Assembly (NCBI GenBank): GCA_037576195.1
Contig: CM075101.1
Coordinates: forward strand, 7,936,001-8,000,000
Source of the DNA: Phytoseiulus persimilis
Lineage: Eukaryota; Arthropoda; Arachnida; Mesostigmata; Phytoseiidae
Length of the DNA stretch: 64,000 bases
Direction: 5' to 3'
Part shown: positions 12,653 through 23,367 of the stretch, in pieces
How the letters are laid out: every line of letters starts with the position of its first letter
Position numbering within the stretch: the first letter of the stretch is position 1
Position numbers and translations under genes: made by a program
Notes under the pieces: model-generated
What the model saw: the letters and a program-made list of their open reading frames with translations, nothing else
Told to the model about the DNA's origin: nothing
Databases searched by the model: none

Positions 12653-13687
12653 GCTGGACGTCATCCGCGTATTCATTGTCGTGATCGGAATCGGTATTCT
12701 CTCTTCATTTTGTCCGTTTCTCCAGCGCAGTACCATCTGCGGCTACTCGATTCCTCGAGTCTTGACGTAACGGATCTCGTTCGTTGTTGAATCTGTGTAG
12801 CGTGACCCTCGAGGAGGGTCGACGAGCATGCTTCTCGGAAAGTGCTGCTCCTATGTAACGCGAGACGGAAACGTTTGTGTCACTAACGGCTTCAAAAGGT
12901 CCTCCTCGGTTTGTAATGAAGTTGATGGGCATTCGCTGCACGCGTTGCGGAACGCGTCTCCGGCATTTGACTTTACGCAACCATTTTAACGACTGGACAA
13001 CTTGGTTTCACCGTTCCTGGACGCAGAGGAGGATTAGAAGCGAATCTGTTGCCATACCACGAATACCCATCCAGGGAAAGCTCTTGAATCATTAGCCCCT
13101 CGCCCGACATTATTTCCGGTCGCCCTTCGCAGGAGCACTTCCGATTTCATCGATGCAGGTTCAATGGCCTGGAAGGCTGTCGACCGACGGAGATTCCTGA
13201 TCCCGCATTACCAGGAAGCCCCTAAACCCGGACCAACGCTGACGCTCGCGGCGAATTAACAACCGTATCTTCCCAAAGCTTCTCTTCTTGATGATCTCCG
13301 TGACCATCATCACTCCGTGACCATATCTGCGGCGTCATCTCAGCGTGCTATCATTCGAGGTGATAGCGCGCAGTTTTCACCGATTGGATTCGCATCTTTT
13401 GCGTTCGATTTCTCGCTCGGCAGCTCCACTGCGGGGGAAGACCACGACGCTGCGGATACTGTCGTGTTTCTATCTTCATCTTCGATCTGACGGGCGGAAA
13501 GTGCATGGTGACGACTCAAACCGGAAGAATGCGCATCCGAATGATAATTCGACATGAGGCTTTTCGAAACTTCTCAAAGAACTTTTTATTGCATTACCGA
13601 TTTCTTCATTGGCCACATTGATCATCCCCTCTCGGGCGAAGATACGCCTCTTCGACAAGGACTGAATCTCGAAATGGTGCGTCGCTA

Positions 13688-13702
13688 CCCCCCCCCCCCC
13701 CC
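13688..13702. repeat. Poly-C run (15 C)
   Basis: Fifteen consecutive C. On the minus strand, coding-like frames lie on either side of the G run, and an AATAAA follows near 13.59 kb, so any gene model crossing it depends on a run length that is easily misread. Confidence 0.9.
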
Positions 13703-14040
13703 TCGTACGCGCCGCTGAAGACATTGAAACTTCTCGTAAACTGCAGCGAAATCGGAGAGCCAGCTGTCAGAAGAATCTCCAGCGTTTGTCTGATCTCTTG
13801 GATTGATCTTCACCTCAGATGAGCCAGCACAGCGACCAATGCCCAGTTCTCGGTATCCCCGCCGCTGTGTCAGATCATTTTTTTGAAACGACGATGAACA
13901 GCACGCCACCGCAAGGCAGCTCAGAAGCGAACCCCCTCCGCTCAAGCGCCTGTGAACGAGTGATGCTGAGAAAAACCCTTCGCGTGGTTTCAAGTTGTTT
14001 GCTATCGATGTTCGATGCACTCGTTGACCTGTGGCTCTAG

Positions 14041-14139
14041 GCTTCCGTCAACGATCACATCGAGAGCATCGACATGGAAATCGACGCCACTTCGCGCAAG
14101 CTCAGCAACCGACATGCACCGCCGGTGCAGGCCCAGTGA
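14041..14139 (+). CDS. Possible orphan terminal exon, unidentified
   Basis: After an acceptor (TGGCTCTAG) a 32-codon frame runs to a TGA at 14137-14139, with charged helix-forming residues (NDHIESIDMEIDATSRKL) that look like the end of a coiled-coil protein. I could not find the upstream exons, and the overlapping minus strand also has open frames, so this is weak. Confidence 0.25.
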   Translation, partial: ASVNDHIESIDMEIDATSRKLSNRHAPPVQAQ

Positions 14140-14853
14140 CTACAACTATAAGCAATTTTGAAAAGTGCCATCTAAGCCAGGTATTTCCGTGAGCTGCGGT
14201 GGCAGAATCCGAATAGTCGGGAATTCGGTTCCGTGTCTGAATAGCGGACTGGATTGACAGGGAATATACTTCGCGTGGATGGTTGGCCAGAGAGAACGGG
14301 AGAGACACCGCGTCAAGACTACACACTTCCTGATCGACATAGGTGCCCCGAGTGAAAGCTTCTATGCGGACTTCTATGTTGATCGTCGAGCGGTTCTCTC
14401 CCCTCTCTCCGGGAAGCTTTGATTGATGGAGTGTCGGGTTTGATGAGCAACTGTCGATTCGGGTGAGTGTTGAGTATTTTCACACAGGATGGCGAAAGTG
14501 TGCATTTCCCAGGGCTGTTCTACATGTGAGTCCGTGAACAGAAAGCTGTGATTCGGAAAGGTCTCAAGCCTTCAATCAAAAATGTATGAAGTGAAAAATG
14601 GAAGGGCCTCTGCTGAGCTCTCAACACGCGTTTTGCATCGTTGCGCTATGGATATTCGAAATCTGGGCATCATCAACTCGATGTAGCGGATTCCGCGAGG
14701 AGTTCTCGGAGACTTGTGTATGATGAATGGCCGCTCTTCACAGTCGGTGTTAGCGTGATGTGTATTCACCGGAAATTTCAAGTTTGAGACCTAGCGGACT
14801 TCGATCTCGGTTCTTTGACACCGAATACTCACATTGAGCTCCATTACCCCATC

Positions 14854-14854
14854 N
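14854..14854. other. Single ambiguous base (N)
   Basis: The only non-ACGT character I noticed in the window, just upstream of the left arm of the inverted repeat; probably an unresolved base call in repetitive DNA. Confidence 0.95.
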
Positions 14855-14953
14855 TACGGCGGGGAAGAAAGTTTGTTCACGATGTCATTATTGTGATTAT
14901 ACCGAGAGGAACAACAAGGCGAAAAATTGAGTCCGAAAGAAATGATGCCAAAA

Positions 14954-15053
14954 CGCACGAGCCCGGGAAAGATGAAGCCGAAACGCACGAGCCCGAAGAG
15001 AATGAGCTCGAAAACCTCCTCTCCCAACAGCGGAACGGTCGAGACTGGTTTTG
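14954..15053 (+). repeat. Left arm of an inverted repeat pair
   Basis: This arm matches the reverse complement of 15720-15810 with few mismatches. Inside is a short tandem repeat built around GAGCCCGAA. Read in frame on the plus strand it gives HEP/EAE-type charged repeats followed by ENLLSQQRNGRDWF. The other arm gives nearly the same peptide (ENLLSQQRSGRDWF) on the minus strand. Conservation of the reading frame suggests a coding ancestor, perhaps part of a mobile element or duplicated gene; I do not recognise the family. Confidence 0.7.
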
Positions 15054-15719
15054 TGGCATGGAGTTTCTGTGTCGTTTCGGCTATGTGTACCGTTGTGAGA
15101 CTCCATTGGGTGACACGAACCTGCTGCGGAGAATGAGTGAGCGCGACAGCTCGTGAGTTTATCATTATTTCTGTCCACCCTCCTGGAAGACTTTTCTTTT
15201 TTTCAGGCGGGAGGGTTGCTGAACGATTATTCGTCTCATCTCACGATCAGTGGAGCAAAACCGAGGACGAACGCTCCATAAAAAAGAAACAGGGACGATT
15301 CCCTACCCGCCACGACTTTCCCCCCTTTCAGTTGAAAATTTTAAACACTGTCGAGCAAACTACAATGCAGAAAAGTTACAACATGTACCGATGAGCCGAA
15401 TCAGGGAAAATAATTCGAAATGCGTCGGAAAAAGAGCCATGGAATCTCAGATCATAAAACGATACGTGATGATCACAGTTTTCATTTGATGAGGAGATGA
15501 GTTTCTCGCAATAACGCCAGTTCCGTTTCGCCCCTGTAGAACTTCAAGGGGAGTGCGTTGTGAACTTGGGAGTGCTCGACCGTGATTCCTGTAGGCGGAC
15601 GAACGGTGGATGCGATGCTCAGAGCTAGAATCAGGGAATGTTGTGCGCCACATTGTGCAAGTACTCGCTTAGATTCAAGCAGGTAGGCTGAGCGTAACGA
15701 AACTGCAATTTTTCCCCGC

Positions 15720-15810
15720 TAAACCAGTCCCGACCGCTCCGCTGTTGGGAGAGGAGGTTTTCGGGCTCATGCTTTTCGGCTTCACTCCTTTCGGGCTCAT
15801 GCTTTTCGTG
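15720..15810 (-). repeat. Right arm of the inverted repeat pair
   Basis: Reverse complement of the arm at 14954-15053, separated by about 670 bp. The minus-strand frame carries the charged tandem repeat and ENLLSQQRSGRDWF, and continues for about 25 further codons. No terminal inverted repeats typical of a DNA transposon or target-site duplications were evident by eye. Confidence 0.7.
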
Positions 15811-17463
15811 CACCAGGGCATACACCGGCCACACGATCCCGTCGCGGAGCTCTTGTTTGCCGGAGAGGATGAAGTGTTCCATCAGTGCGTTCGCAGCTTA
15901 TTCTCAAAAGGCAGAGACGTGCGAGGCGGAATGCGGAGGACGATTAACTAGACACTTGGTGAGAAGATGGAACTATAAGAATGTCTCCGATTCTCGAATA
16001 GGCGACAATCCCAAGAGTCGCGAACTCTCTTCTCACAGCTGCACCCATGGGTGAGGAAGTTCTGCGGCAAATATTTCCGACCGACAATTCAGCCTTCATG
16101 TTTGCGATGTTTTCCTCTGAGGGTTCTTACCGCTGGAAAAGTTGAAGAACGCTGAACTAAGAGGATTTCTCGAAAGATACGCCCATTAGCAACACCCATA
16201 GTCAACAACCACGAGTGTAAACTACATCAAAAGCGTGGACGAGCGGAAATTCCTTCCTTGTCTTCATCGAGAGCTATACATTTGGCTGGTGGAACTGTTT
16301 GGGTTCTGATCGATCGGAGTAAAGATGCAGGAAAAACATTCCGTCGCTCACGTAGTTGAGGAAACACTGGAAACGAGAGAATCCCGAGGATACTTGCTGA
16401 ATGCAGAGAGTCCGGGAAAGTGAACAGCGTCACGATCGCTCAAGTCTTCTTCAACTCCCGTCTTTTCTCTGGCGAAGGTGAACATCTCGCATTAGCTTGG
16501 CAATTCGTTATGCAGAGGCCCTCGTCTCGCAGAATATTATGGCCCGGCCGATGCTGTATATTTGAGACAAACCTGTCGCAAACGGGAAGCAGAGGTTTCC
16601 CGAATCAGTGGAGAGAATACACTCTTTAGAGACATCAACAGCATCTTCCCCCCAGCCGGTACTCATAAAGCGGAGGACATGAATGAACGCACCGATCGAT
16701 CACAGCCGTGATTTCGTCACGCGCTCATCTGTCGTTGATGCTTCGAACGGGAGCGGAGCTTTCAGGACTCACGCCATCAAGGAGCTTCGAGAAAAAACGT
16801 TCCGGAACAGGATGTCGCTTTTATCGAAACTCACTCTGGGGTGTGACTCGATCGAATAATCAATCGTCTGAATAGATCTCCGGGAAGGAGTCTGAACCTT
16901 GACGTCAAGAAAACCCAATGCGCTGTTGGGGACATGGAGGGCGAGATCGATTTTCCCTCTCGAAATCCTGGCTACTACTACTGTTCGAAGAAGGTGCCCG
17001 ATCTGCACTACGGTACTATATCCATGCAGACGGACGACCGTTTCAGTTCTTCGGAGCTCGCATCGTTGAAGTGTTAATGTAGGGGCTATAAAGTGTTATA
17101 GCCCGGGCGGAGAGCCTAACACGCCTCCAGCCTCTCAGGTACGCTACTGCCGCGGCAAGAAATGTTGATAAACAAGCTCGCAGAATTCGAAGGATATACA
17201 AATTTCCTCGAAATGTGCTATGATTTCTGACTGAGTCATCATCTGAAAGGAGTGCAGGTAACCTACTGAAGGAGCTACCACATTGTTGCACTTCTCCGTT
17301 GAGGGAACTCCATCGCTGTCCTCCTCCAGTCCGCACTTGTCCGGATCTCCACCCAGCCATTCTGCGCAATACTCGTATCGTCGGAGCGAAGATGAGGCGC
17401 GGTCTTCTCCAGTGATGAAATTTTCAATGCCATGGGGAGAGATGTTTCCCCGTTTCACGGCAT

Positions 17464-17706
17464 ACGAGAAGATTTCCGTGATACGGCGTGACGGAAAATG
17501 TATCCCGTGATTCCGTATGACGGAAAATGGTCTTGCCCAGACTCACATCCCAGAACTCCTTGATGTAGCGATATTGATTGTGTTGCGCATTGCGCTTGAG
17601 TACCGGATACCAGATGCCCAAATATCTCAGCGAGTCTATTTGAAATAATTCGTGGAGGGAACATAGTTCATTCATATGAGTTTCCTTTCCCGTGATTCCG
17701 TATTAC
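17464..17706 (+). repeat. Dispersed repeat, copy A
   Basis: Shares a diverged but clearly alignable sequence with 51906-52200 in the same orientation. Common blocks include CTTGATGTAGCGATATTG, AATATCTCAGCG and TTATTTGAAAT/ATTTGAAATA. Both copies are bordered by several near-palindromic motifs of the type TTCCGTATTACGGAA. There is no ORF of note. It resembles a non-autonomous mobile element or satellite-like unit. Confidence 0.75.
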
Positions 17707-19518
17707 GTAAATACGTGTCTAGGTATGGGAAGTATCTGAGAAGACTCGGTGGTCAGTCGGGGGCGGCTGAAAGCTTGCGAAAACTTGGCGCTTGCAACCG
17801 ACTCCTCGATGGCGAAAAAAATACGGTTAGCGTGAACCATGTCCAGCACTGGAGATGGCTGGTGCGCGATGCGAGCCTGGGAGGAGAACATTAGGTGTAG
17901 CGGTTGTATGTAGCGAGAGTTTCGATTCATTGAGCCCATTTGTACGACTTATTGATTGCCGAGCAAGAAGAGCGCGAGCGTGCAGCACAATCGCTGATCT
18001 CCTCTACTCAGCTCAAGCTCACTCGGTGTGGAGAATTCCGACCCGTCTCGAGAACCTTCAGATACAGTTGAAGGGAGCCACCCGGAATCACGAGGACCGT
18101 TCTCGTAACATAGTCCAGATAGTGTTCCTGACTCCTAAGCCGTAAACAGGTGATCGCCGATATTGCGTCTGATTTCATCTGACGGGATGATGGAACCGAT
18201 TAGCCCATTATGAGGGTTCTTTGAAGCTTTCAACTCGCTCCAAGCTGCCTCCAGAGCTGTGAAGCATCCGCACAATGGAACCGATCCCAAGGAGGCCGGG
18301 TTCGCGAGTATATGGCCAGGTGGGACTCGTGAGCTCCGGGATCGTACGTTCGCTCGGTGCTACACGGAGATGAATCGATTCATTTTTCAAAATTATCTTG
18401 AGATTACTGTACCATGCTATCGTTTCCATCTGTGGTTTATTCACAAGGGCGTTCCCCCGGGAGACTAGATTTGAATGTACATTTCAGACTTGGGCAGCCT
18501 TGCGTTAGTATCATTGAATTGCGTAGATCATGCTTCCAGATGCGATGCAATGCAATGTATGTGAATTGATCTACGAGGCATCAGAAGTAGTTTGGCATGA
18601 TTCGAAGCGTGCGAGATTCCTTCGCGGGTGAAAATTCATGGCTGAGTCATAGTTTCCGTCGTGGGTTCTAGAAGCGAATAAATACTCGTACACATTCCAC
18701 TTGATTCCGCGAGCTAAGCAAAATCTGTGACAACGATCATTCAGAAATATAATGCTGTCACTGTCTATATTCCTATTGTGTATAAAATAGAGGATAATCC
18801 GTGTCATTGAGAGCTTTCGGTCTAGATCTCCGCACGTTCCATCCTCGGAGCTGTTACAATGAAAACTGATAAAGAAGATGTTCTGAGTAGCGGAATGGCT
18901 CCTCGAATCAGTCCGTTGGAGTCGGTGTTGCGTTGAAGTTAGTAATTTTCCGGAGAATGACCGACACAATGTGCGGCATCGAGCTCCTTAAAAACTAGAA
19001 TATCCACTTATTCTTGGTGCCAGAATCGGCTTCGCGCGGCTCCGTTCAGTGGTCGATTGGTACGCTAGGGCTGGTCCGTCACTGTGCTAGTTGTTGGATA
19101 TGCGGGATTCCACTCGTGTCGTGCGCAGAAAATTGCTTCGGACGCCTCTATCTAATATGTCATTCGGCTCCAGAATCCGAACCGTTCGTCGCTACCTATC
19201 ATTCGGCGCTTTCGAGAACCTCAAACTCTCAATGTTATTGTCCTGTGTTCCTAACGGTGCAGTCGGCTAGGTATTCGAGAGAGTGCAACTCGCAACAATA
19301 ACCTAAACATGTTTAACAGAGGCCTATCAACTGAGGAGCCTTAATCGGAACGGTCCTATCCACGGATTGTGCACAGTAATTCCAGCCGGCTACGCGGTTT
19401 TCGCGCGGCGGCTGCTGCTCGTTACAGATCGATGAGCTGTCCAGGGCATTGTGCTATGAGTTTCTGTTTGCTGAACACCTGCAGTGAGACATGACGTTCG
19501 ATATTCAGGGATAGAGCA

Positions 19519-20963
19519 TCAACGGCTGGAAGATATCTTTAGATTGGGATATCTCAATCGGGCGCCTTCTGAACAGACCTCCTGAATCTTCGAGGCATAT
19601 CTCGAATGCAGCTCATCGAACGTGGTCGGAACCCTCGTCGCTTGTTGAGCTGCCGTGGTCGACGAATAATTGAAAGGGTTGAATTCCAGGCTCGCTGTGG
19701 GCGGCTGTCTGGGCGGCGATGACTTTTTACGAGGCGGCGCCTACGAAGAAACTATTCAGTCCGGGTCCCTGAATGTGCTCTGCGCAAGAGTCACTTTGCA
19801 CACAGCACTGACGGTTTCGCTCCTAAGTAGTTGGAAGGAACGAAACTAAGGATAATATGTGGCCCCAAAGCTTACCTGAGGTGGCGGTGACGCAGCCGGA
19901 CTCAAGGACAACGAAGAGGTTTTCCCCTTTGGTGCATTTGACTGCGAAGTGGACCGAATCTCATCGATTTGCCTGGAGAAACCTTGTCGTGTTAGGGGGA
20001 CTTATCGGAACAACGCGCGCGGAGTTCAACAGGACATTGGATCTCGCTCAGGGCGCACCTTTGTAGTTCGGCTACAGTGTTGCGTAAGAAGTCGTAGTTC
20101 GCACAAGACAACGCTTTCATCCAGCCTTCCATATCCTCCTGGAAGGAACGACTTTTCAGGTTTGCGCTCCACGCGTCTCCTCCAACCTGAATCCTCTCGA
20201 TCAGAAGACTTGATATCACTGACCTGTGAGTTTGCAGCCATCGTGTACGTTCTGGCACCGGGCCCGTGGAAGATGATGAGGAACGCGTACCTGGGAAAGG
20301 GTTCTGATACGTCATTCTGCAGCGGGAGATTCCAGCTTGGAGTTCGAGTATCCCAAGATACGCGGAAAGTTCGGGAGGTCATTTTCTCTGAGACGGTACC
20401 TCTCTGTCTCCGAGCACTCAGCCAATTCGATGCTACATCCTTCGAGCACGATGAGCCCCACGGGTTCTCTGTCTGGTTTTTCGAAGTAGAACAGCATGTT
20501 CCCTCGGAGGACGAACCACCTGGGGATTTCGAACGACCATTTAACCTGCCATTTCTCTTTCATCCCGCGCATATTGTGATTGGGCAATCGACGGAAGCTG
20601 CGGATTTCCAGTAAGGTGATCAGCTTGGGAACTCCGTTTCCTCAAGCGAAACACAGAAAATGCATATTCACAGCTCTAGCATCAACAGCCGTCGGGTGAC
20701 AAGACAGCTGTCTCATTGTTCCGTCGGAGTGAAGCAATACACACTGAGATGCCGACTCCCGAAATCGGCCTCTGAAACAATCTTTGAGCGAAGAGAAGAC
20801 TCGTCGCTGCATGATTCTACCCCAGATTGCCCACGTGCTGACGATATCTAACCTTTTTTGGAAGTTTTTGTTGATTTCACCTCTCTTCAGCAGCCAGCCT
20901 TGGCGGTCGGCCGGATTTTTTCGATGTCGCGATCGAGACCAATTGCTTGAGGTAAATCTTCAT
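19519..20963 (-). CDS. Sesquipedalian/PHETA PH-domain endocytic adaptor
   Basis: Endosomal adaptor that recruits the inositol 5-phosphatase OCRL/INPP5B and works in recycling from endosomes to the Golgi. Exons: 20963-20853, 20519-20400, 20290-20224, 20138-20059, 19972-19876, 19740-19519. All phases fit except one base in exon 1. They encode about 231 residues, a normal family length. The N-terminus MKIYLKQLVSIATSK is followed by a PH domain (QGWLLKRGEINKNFQKR, then WFVLRGNMLFYFEK, LEGCSIELAE, and DMEGWMKALSCANYDFLR). The C-terminus carries the F&H motif TFDELHSRYASKI, which in this family binds the OCRL ASH-RhoGAP region. Exon 1 needs one fewer A in the six-A run (20916-20921) to join its conserved start to the PH domain. 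That is most simply a sequencing error. Confidence 0.92.
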
Positions 20964-20969
20964 CCTGAG

Positions 20970-23360
20970 GCCTTCCTTTCACTCGCTGGTGAGATTGGAG
21001 GATGGGGAGGTGGTGTGATTCCTGTTGAGAAATCAGCGTCGAGCATGAGTAAGAGCAGAATGAGACTTTGGTTGAGGAAGGACCGTCGCATCGAATGTAT
21101 TGTTTTGCGGAGAGCGTCCCGAACAGACAAACAAACTATTCCGTCTTGATCCCGATCTCTTCAGACGACTCGTCATTCGAAAAGATCAATGCCGCTCGTT
21201 TTCCGTCTGTATCATATGAAATCAAAGACTCCTCTCTCACAGATCGGGAAGGCCAAAGAAGAAAAGCGGAATCGCACTTTCAGCCAGAGAAATCGATTAA
21301 TTATCCAGTGATTGACGAGCTCGAACGTGGATACCTCCGCGTGCAAACGACCGTCTTGCTGACACAGGCTGACACCACCTCTGAACGCAACCGCGTTGAC
21401 CACAAGCATCGCACTGAGGTTTCTTCTTATTGAAGAATCCACTCCTGATCTCGTCCTCAGGTCTTCTGATTGTGTGCAAACCGAGAAGCCGGGTAGACCT
21501 ACGGAGTCCTCAGTCGAAGATGACAGAGCTACAGAACCCGTCTCTGCCATGTCTGAGTGAAGCATTCTAGTTTCAAGCATCTCAGTAGTCACCTTCATTC
21601 TTGTACAGCTCAGAGGATCGTTAATGTGTCAGCAACGTGAGAAGCGCTTGCTTCGAGCGAGCTCGACCCTCGTCATGCTTATATAACTCTATCCGTAGAA
21701 AGTCTCCACGCCAACTGCCTGACGTGCGGAACGTCTCCGATGACTCTGAGCAATCCCCCAGGCATAGGGAAATCTTCTCTCAGTCGTCCAACTTGCTGCC
21801 GGGCAGTTCTGAGAGCCGAAAGTATTTCAACAGCAGAACCACCAATGCCAACTCACGAACCATACTCCTATCAAGCCAAAGAGGATTAGGACTTGCCGAA
21901 AAGTTGAGATTCTGGGCGAATAGTTCAGTTCTCCTTCAATGGAACGACGCCGACGACGGTGGATTTCATCGTCACTCCAATGTGTGCCTACGAAATTCCA
22001 AGTTGATACTTCATCTGGTCGAGCAGCCCCGCTCACTTCCCTCAGCGTTGCTCTCAAGAGGGCTCTGCAATCGAGTCAGCCAACGATTCGGAAATCCATC
22101 CGCTCCCTGCAGTGCCGAGTCTCATGGAATTAACACCCTCGCACATTCATAAACCACTGCGATCATTTCACGTAAAGAGAGGAAGGAGCGAACTCATGGG
22201 TGCCGCCATTTTGAATCGGGGCATTCCCCACAGTGGGAGGTTCTCCAACTCACATGTCAGCAGTCTTCGGCCTCTGTAAACGACGATCGAGCACTCTCAG
22301 CGGGTTGACGTCGCCAGGTCCACTAAGTCATCAAGGACTACCCGTTCATTATGGCTCACATTTCCCAGTAGGCAGCATCGTTCTTGACAGATTTTCAAAT
22401 TTTCGCGCCAAACAGCCCAGACAGTCCAGACTAGCATTGACCAACTCCTCCGTGACAGTTCTGCGCCGGCATCGTTCCAAGATTCCAGACTCGCAGGTTT
22501 TGAATGATTGGCCGGAATAAGTTGACTGCGACTTCATCTCTCAGAATCGACTAAACCGTTTTCGTGAATTAATCCTGGGGGGACTTTTGGCAACAAATTT
22601 CTGCTTGACAACCGAAGGGGCAAACGGGTTGTCTTTTACCAATGGGAGCAGTGCTGTCGTGTGTTGTCGTCGTCGTCGTCGCCGTTGTTGCAGCCGCTAC
22701 TGTGGTATTGGTCGAGCTGCTGTCGAAGACACCACACGCAACAACACACAAACATCGGCTCGGTGTCTGTACAGAAGAAGCGGAAAGTCATCGGCACGTC
22801 ATAACGATAACACGTACATTTCGGCTGCACGTAGTGGATGATTTCCGGTGAACGTTGTGAAGTGCGCGTCCATAGTGTTCCGACACAACGTACTCTATCT
22901 CACGTTTCCGTAAAGGTACGAGGGAACTTGACGTTAACGTCAAACGAATCGGCTTGCACCTGTTCTTCAAGTTTGGGCGGTGTTCTGCAGTCTGAGTTAG
23001 CTCTTCTTTTAATCGGGCTGTCACGCTTCTGAACAGCCGGGATGACATGTGTGATGGGGGATCTCGGGGCCTCGAAAGCGATAGAAAATTTTCACTCCGT
23101 CCGTTTCGAGAGACCTCGAATAGACTCCCTTTCTCAGATCGACACCAGTGCGATCAAAGGGAGCGCCACCATGTCCTGAGAGATGACATCGAGTCCTCTG
23201 GAAAGAAGTTCTCTCATTCTTCTTGACGCTATCTCAGGGAGGCCAGAGTTGTTTCCTCCCTAAATGAATTAGTTTCGAGAATCCATTTCCAGATTGTGCC
23301 GATTCGCATGCTGAGGAACAACTCGTAGTCGGGAACCCCAAACCTGTCCCTTCGAGACTC
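20970..23360. other. No confident gene between the PHETA start and the receptor-like gene
   Basis: Upstream of both flanking genes, so it may hold their promoters. A CGT/GTC trinucleotide tract lies near 22665-22690. One minus-strand frame at 21827-22057 ends with a hydrophobic stretch (VLILFGLIGVWFVSWHWWF) after a possible acceptor, which could be a membrane-anchored C-terminus; I do not recognise it and its codon use is not convincing. Confidence 0.35.
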
Positions 23361-23367
23361 TTGAGCC

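Larger units (their letters stand above)
12660..19500. other. Gene-poor stretch with repeats
   Basis: Nearly 7 kb with no recognisable protein family. It holds a 15-base C run (13688-13702), an inverted repeat pair (14954-15053 and 15720-15810), one ambiguous base at 14854 and one copy of a dispersed repeat (17464-17706). Possible orphan exons are noted separately at 14041-14139 and on the minus strand near 13.6-13.8 kb. Confidence 0.45.

Noticed and set aside
13476..14020. Minus-strand gene across the poly-G run with AATAAA near 13.59 kb
   Set aside because: Coding-like pieces on both sides (SWLSDFAAVYEKFQC; RDSVLVEEAYLRPRG) but joining them depends on the length of a 15-base homopolymer.
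21827..22057. Minus-strand frame ending in a strong hydrophobic segment
   Set aside because: An acceptor is plausible, but there is no upstream exon, no family match and weak codon bias; mentioned only in the region note.
22642..22851. Plus-strand ORF with a long Val/Ala hydrophobic run, resembling a membrane peptide
   Set aside because: The hydrophobic run is simply a translation of the GTC/GTT trinucleotide tract; no splice sites or codon bias support it.
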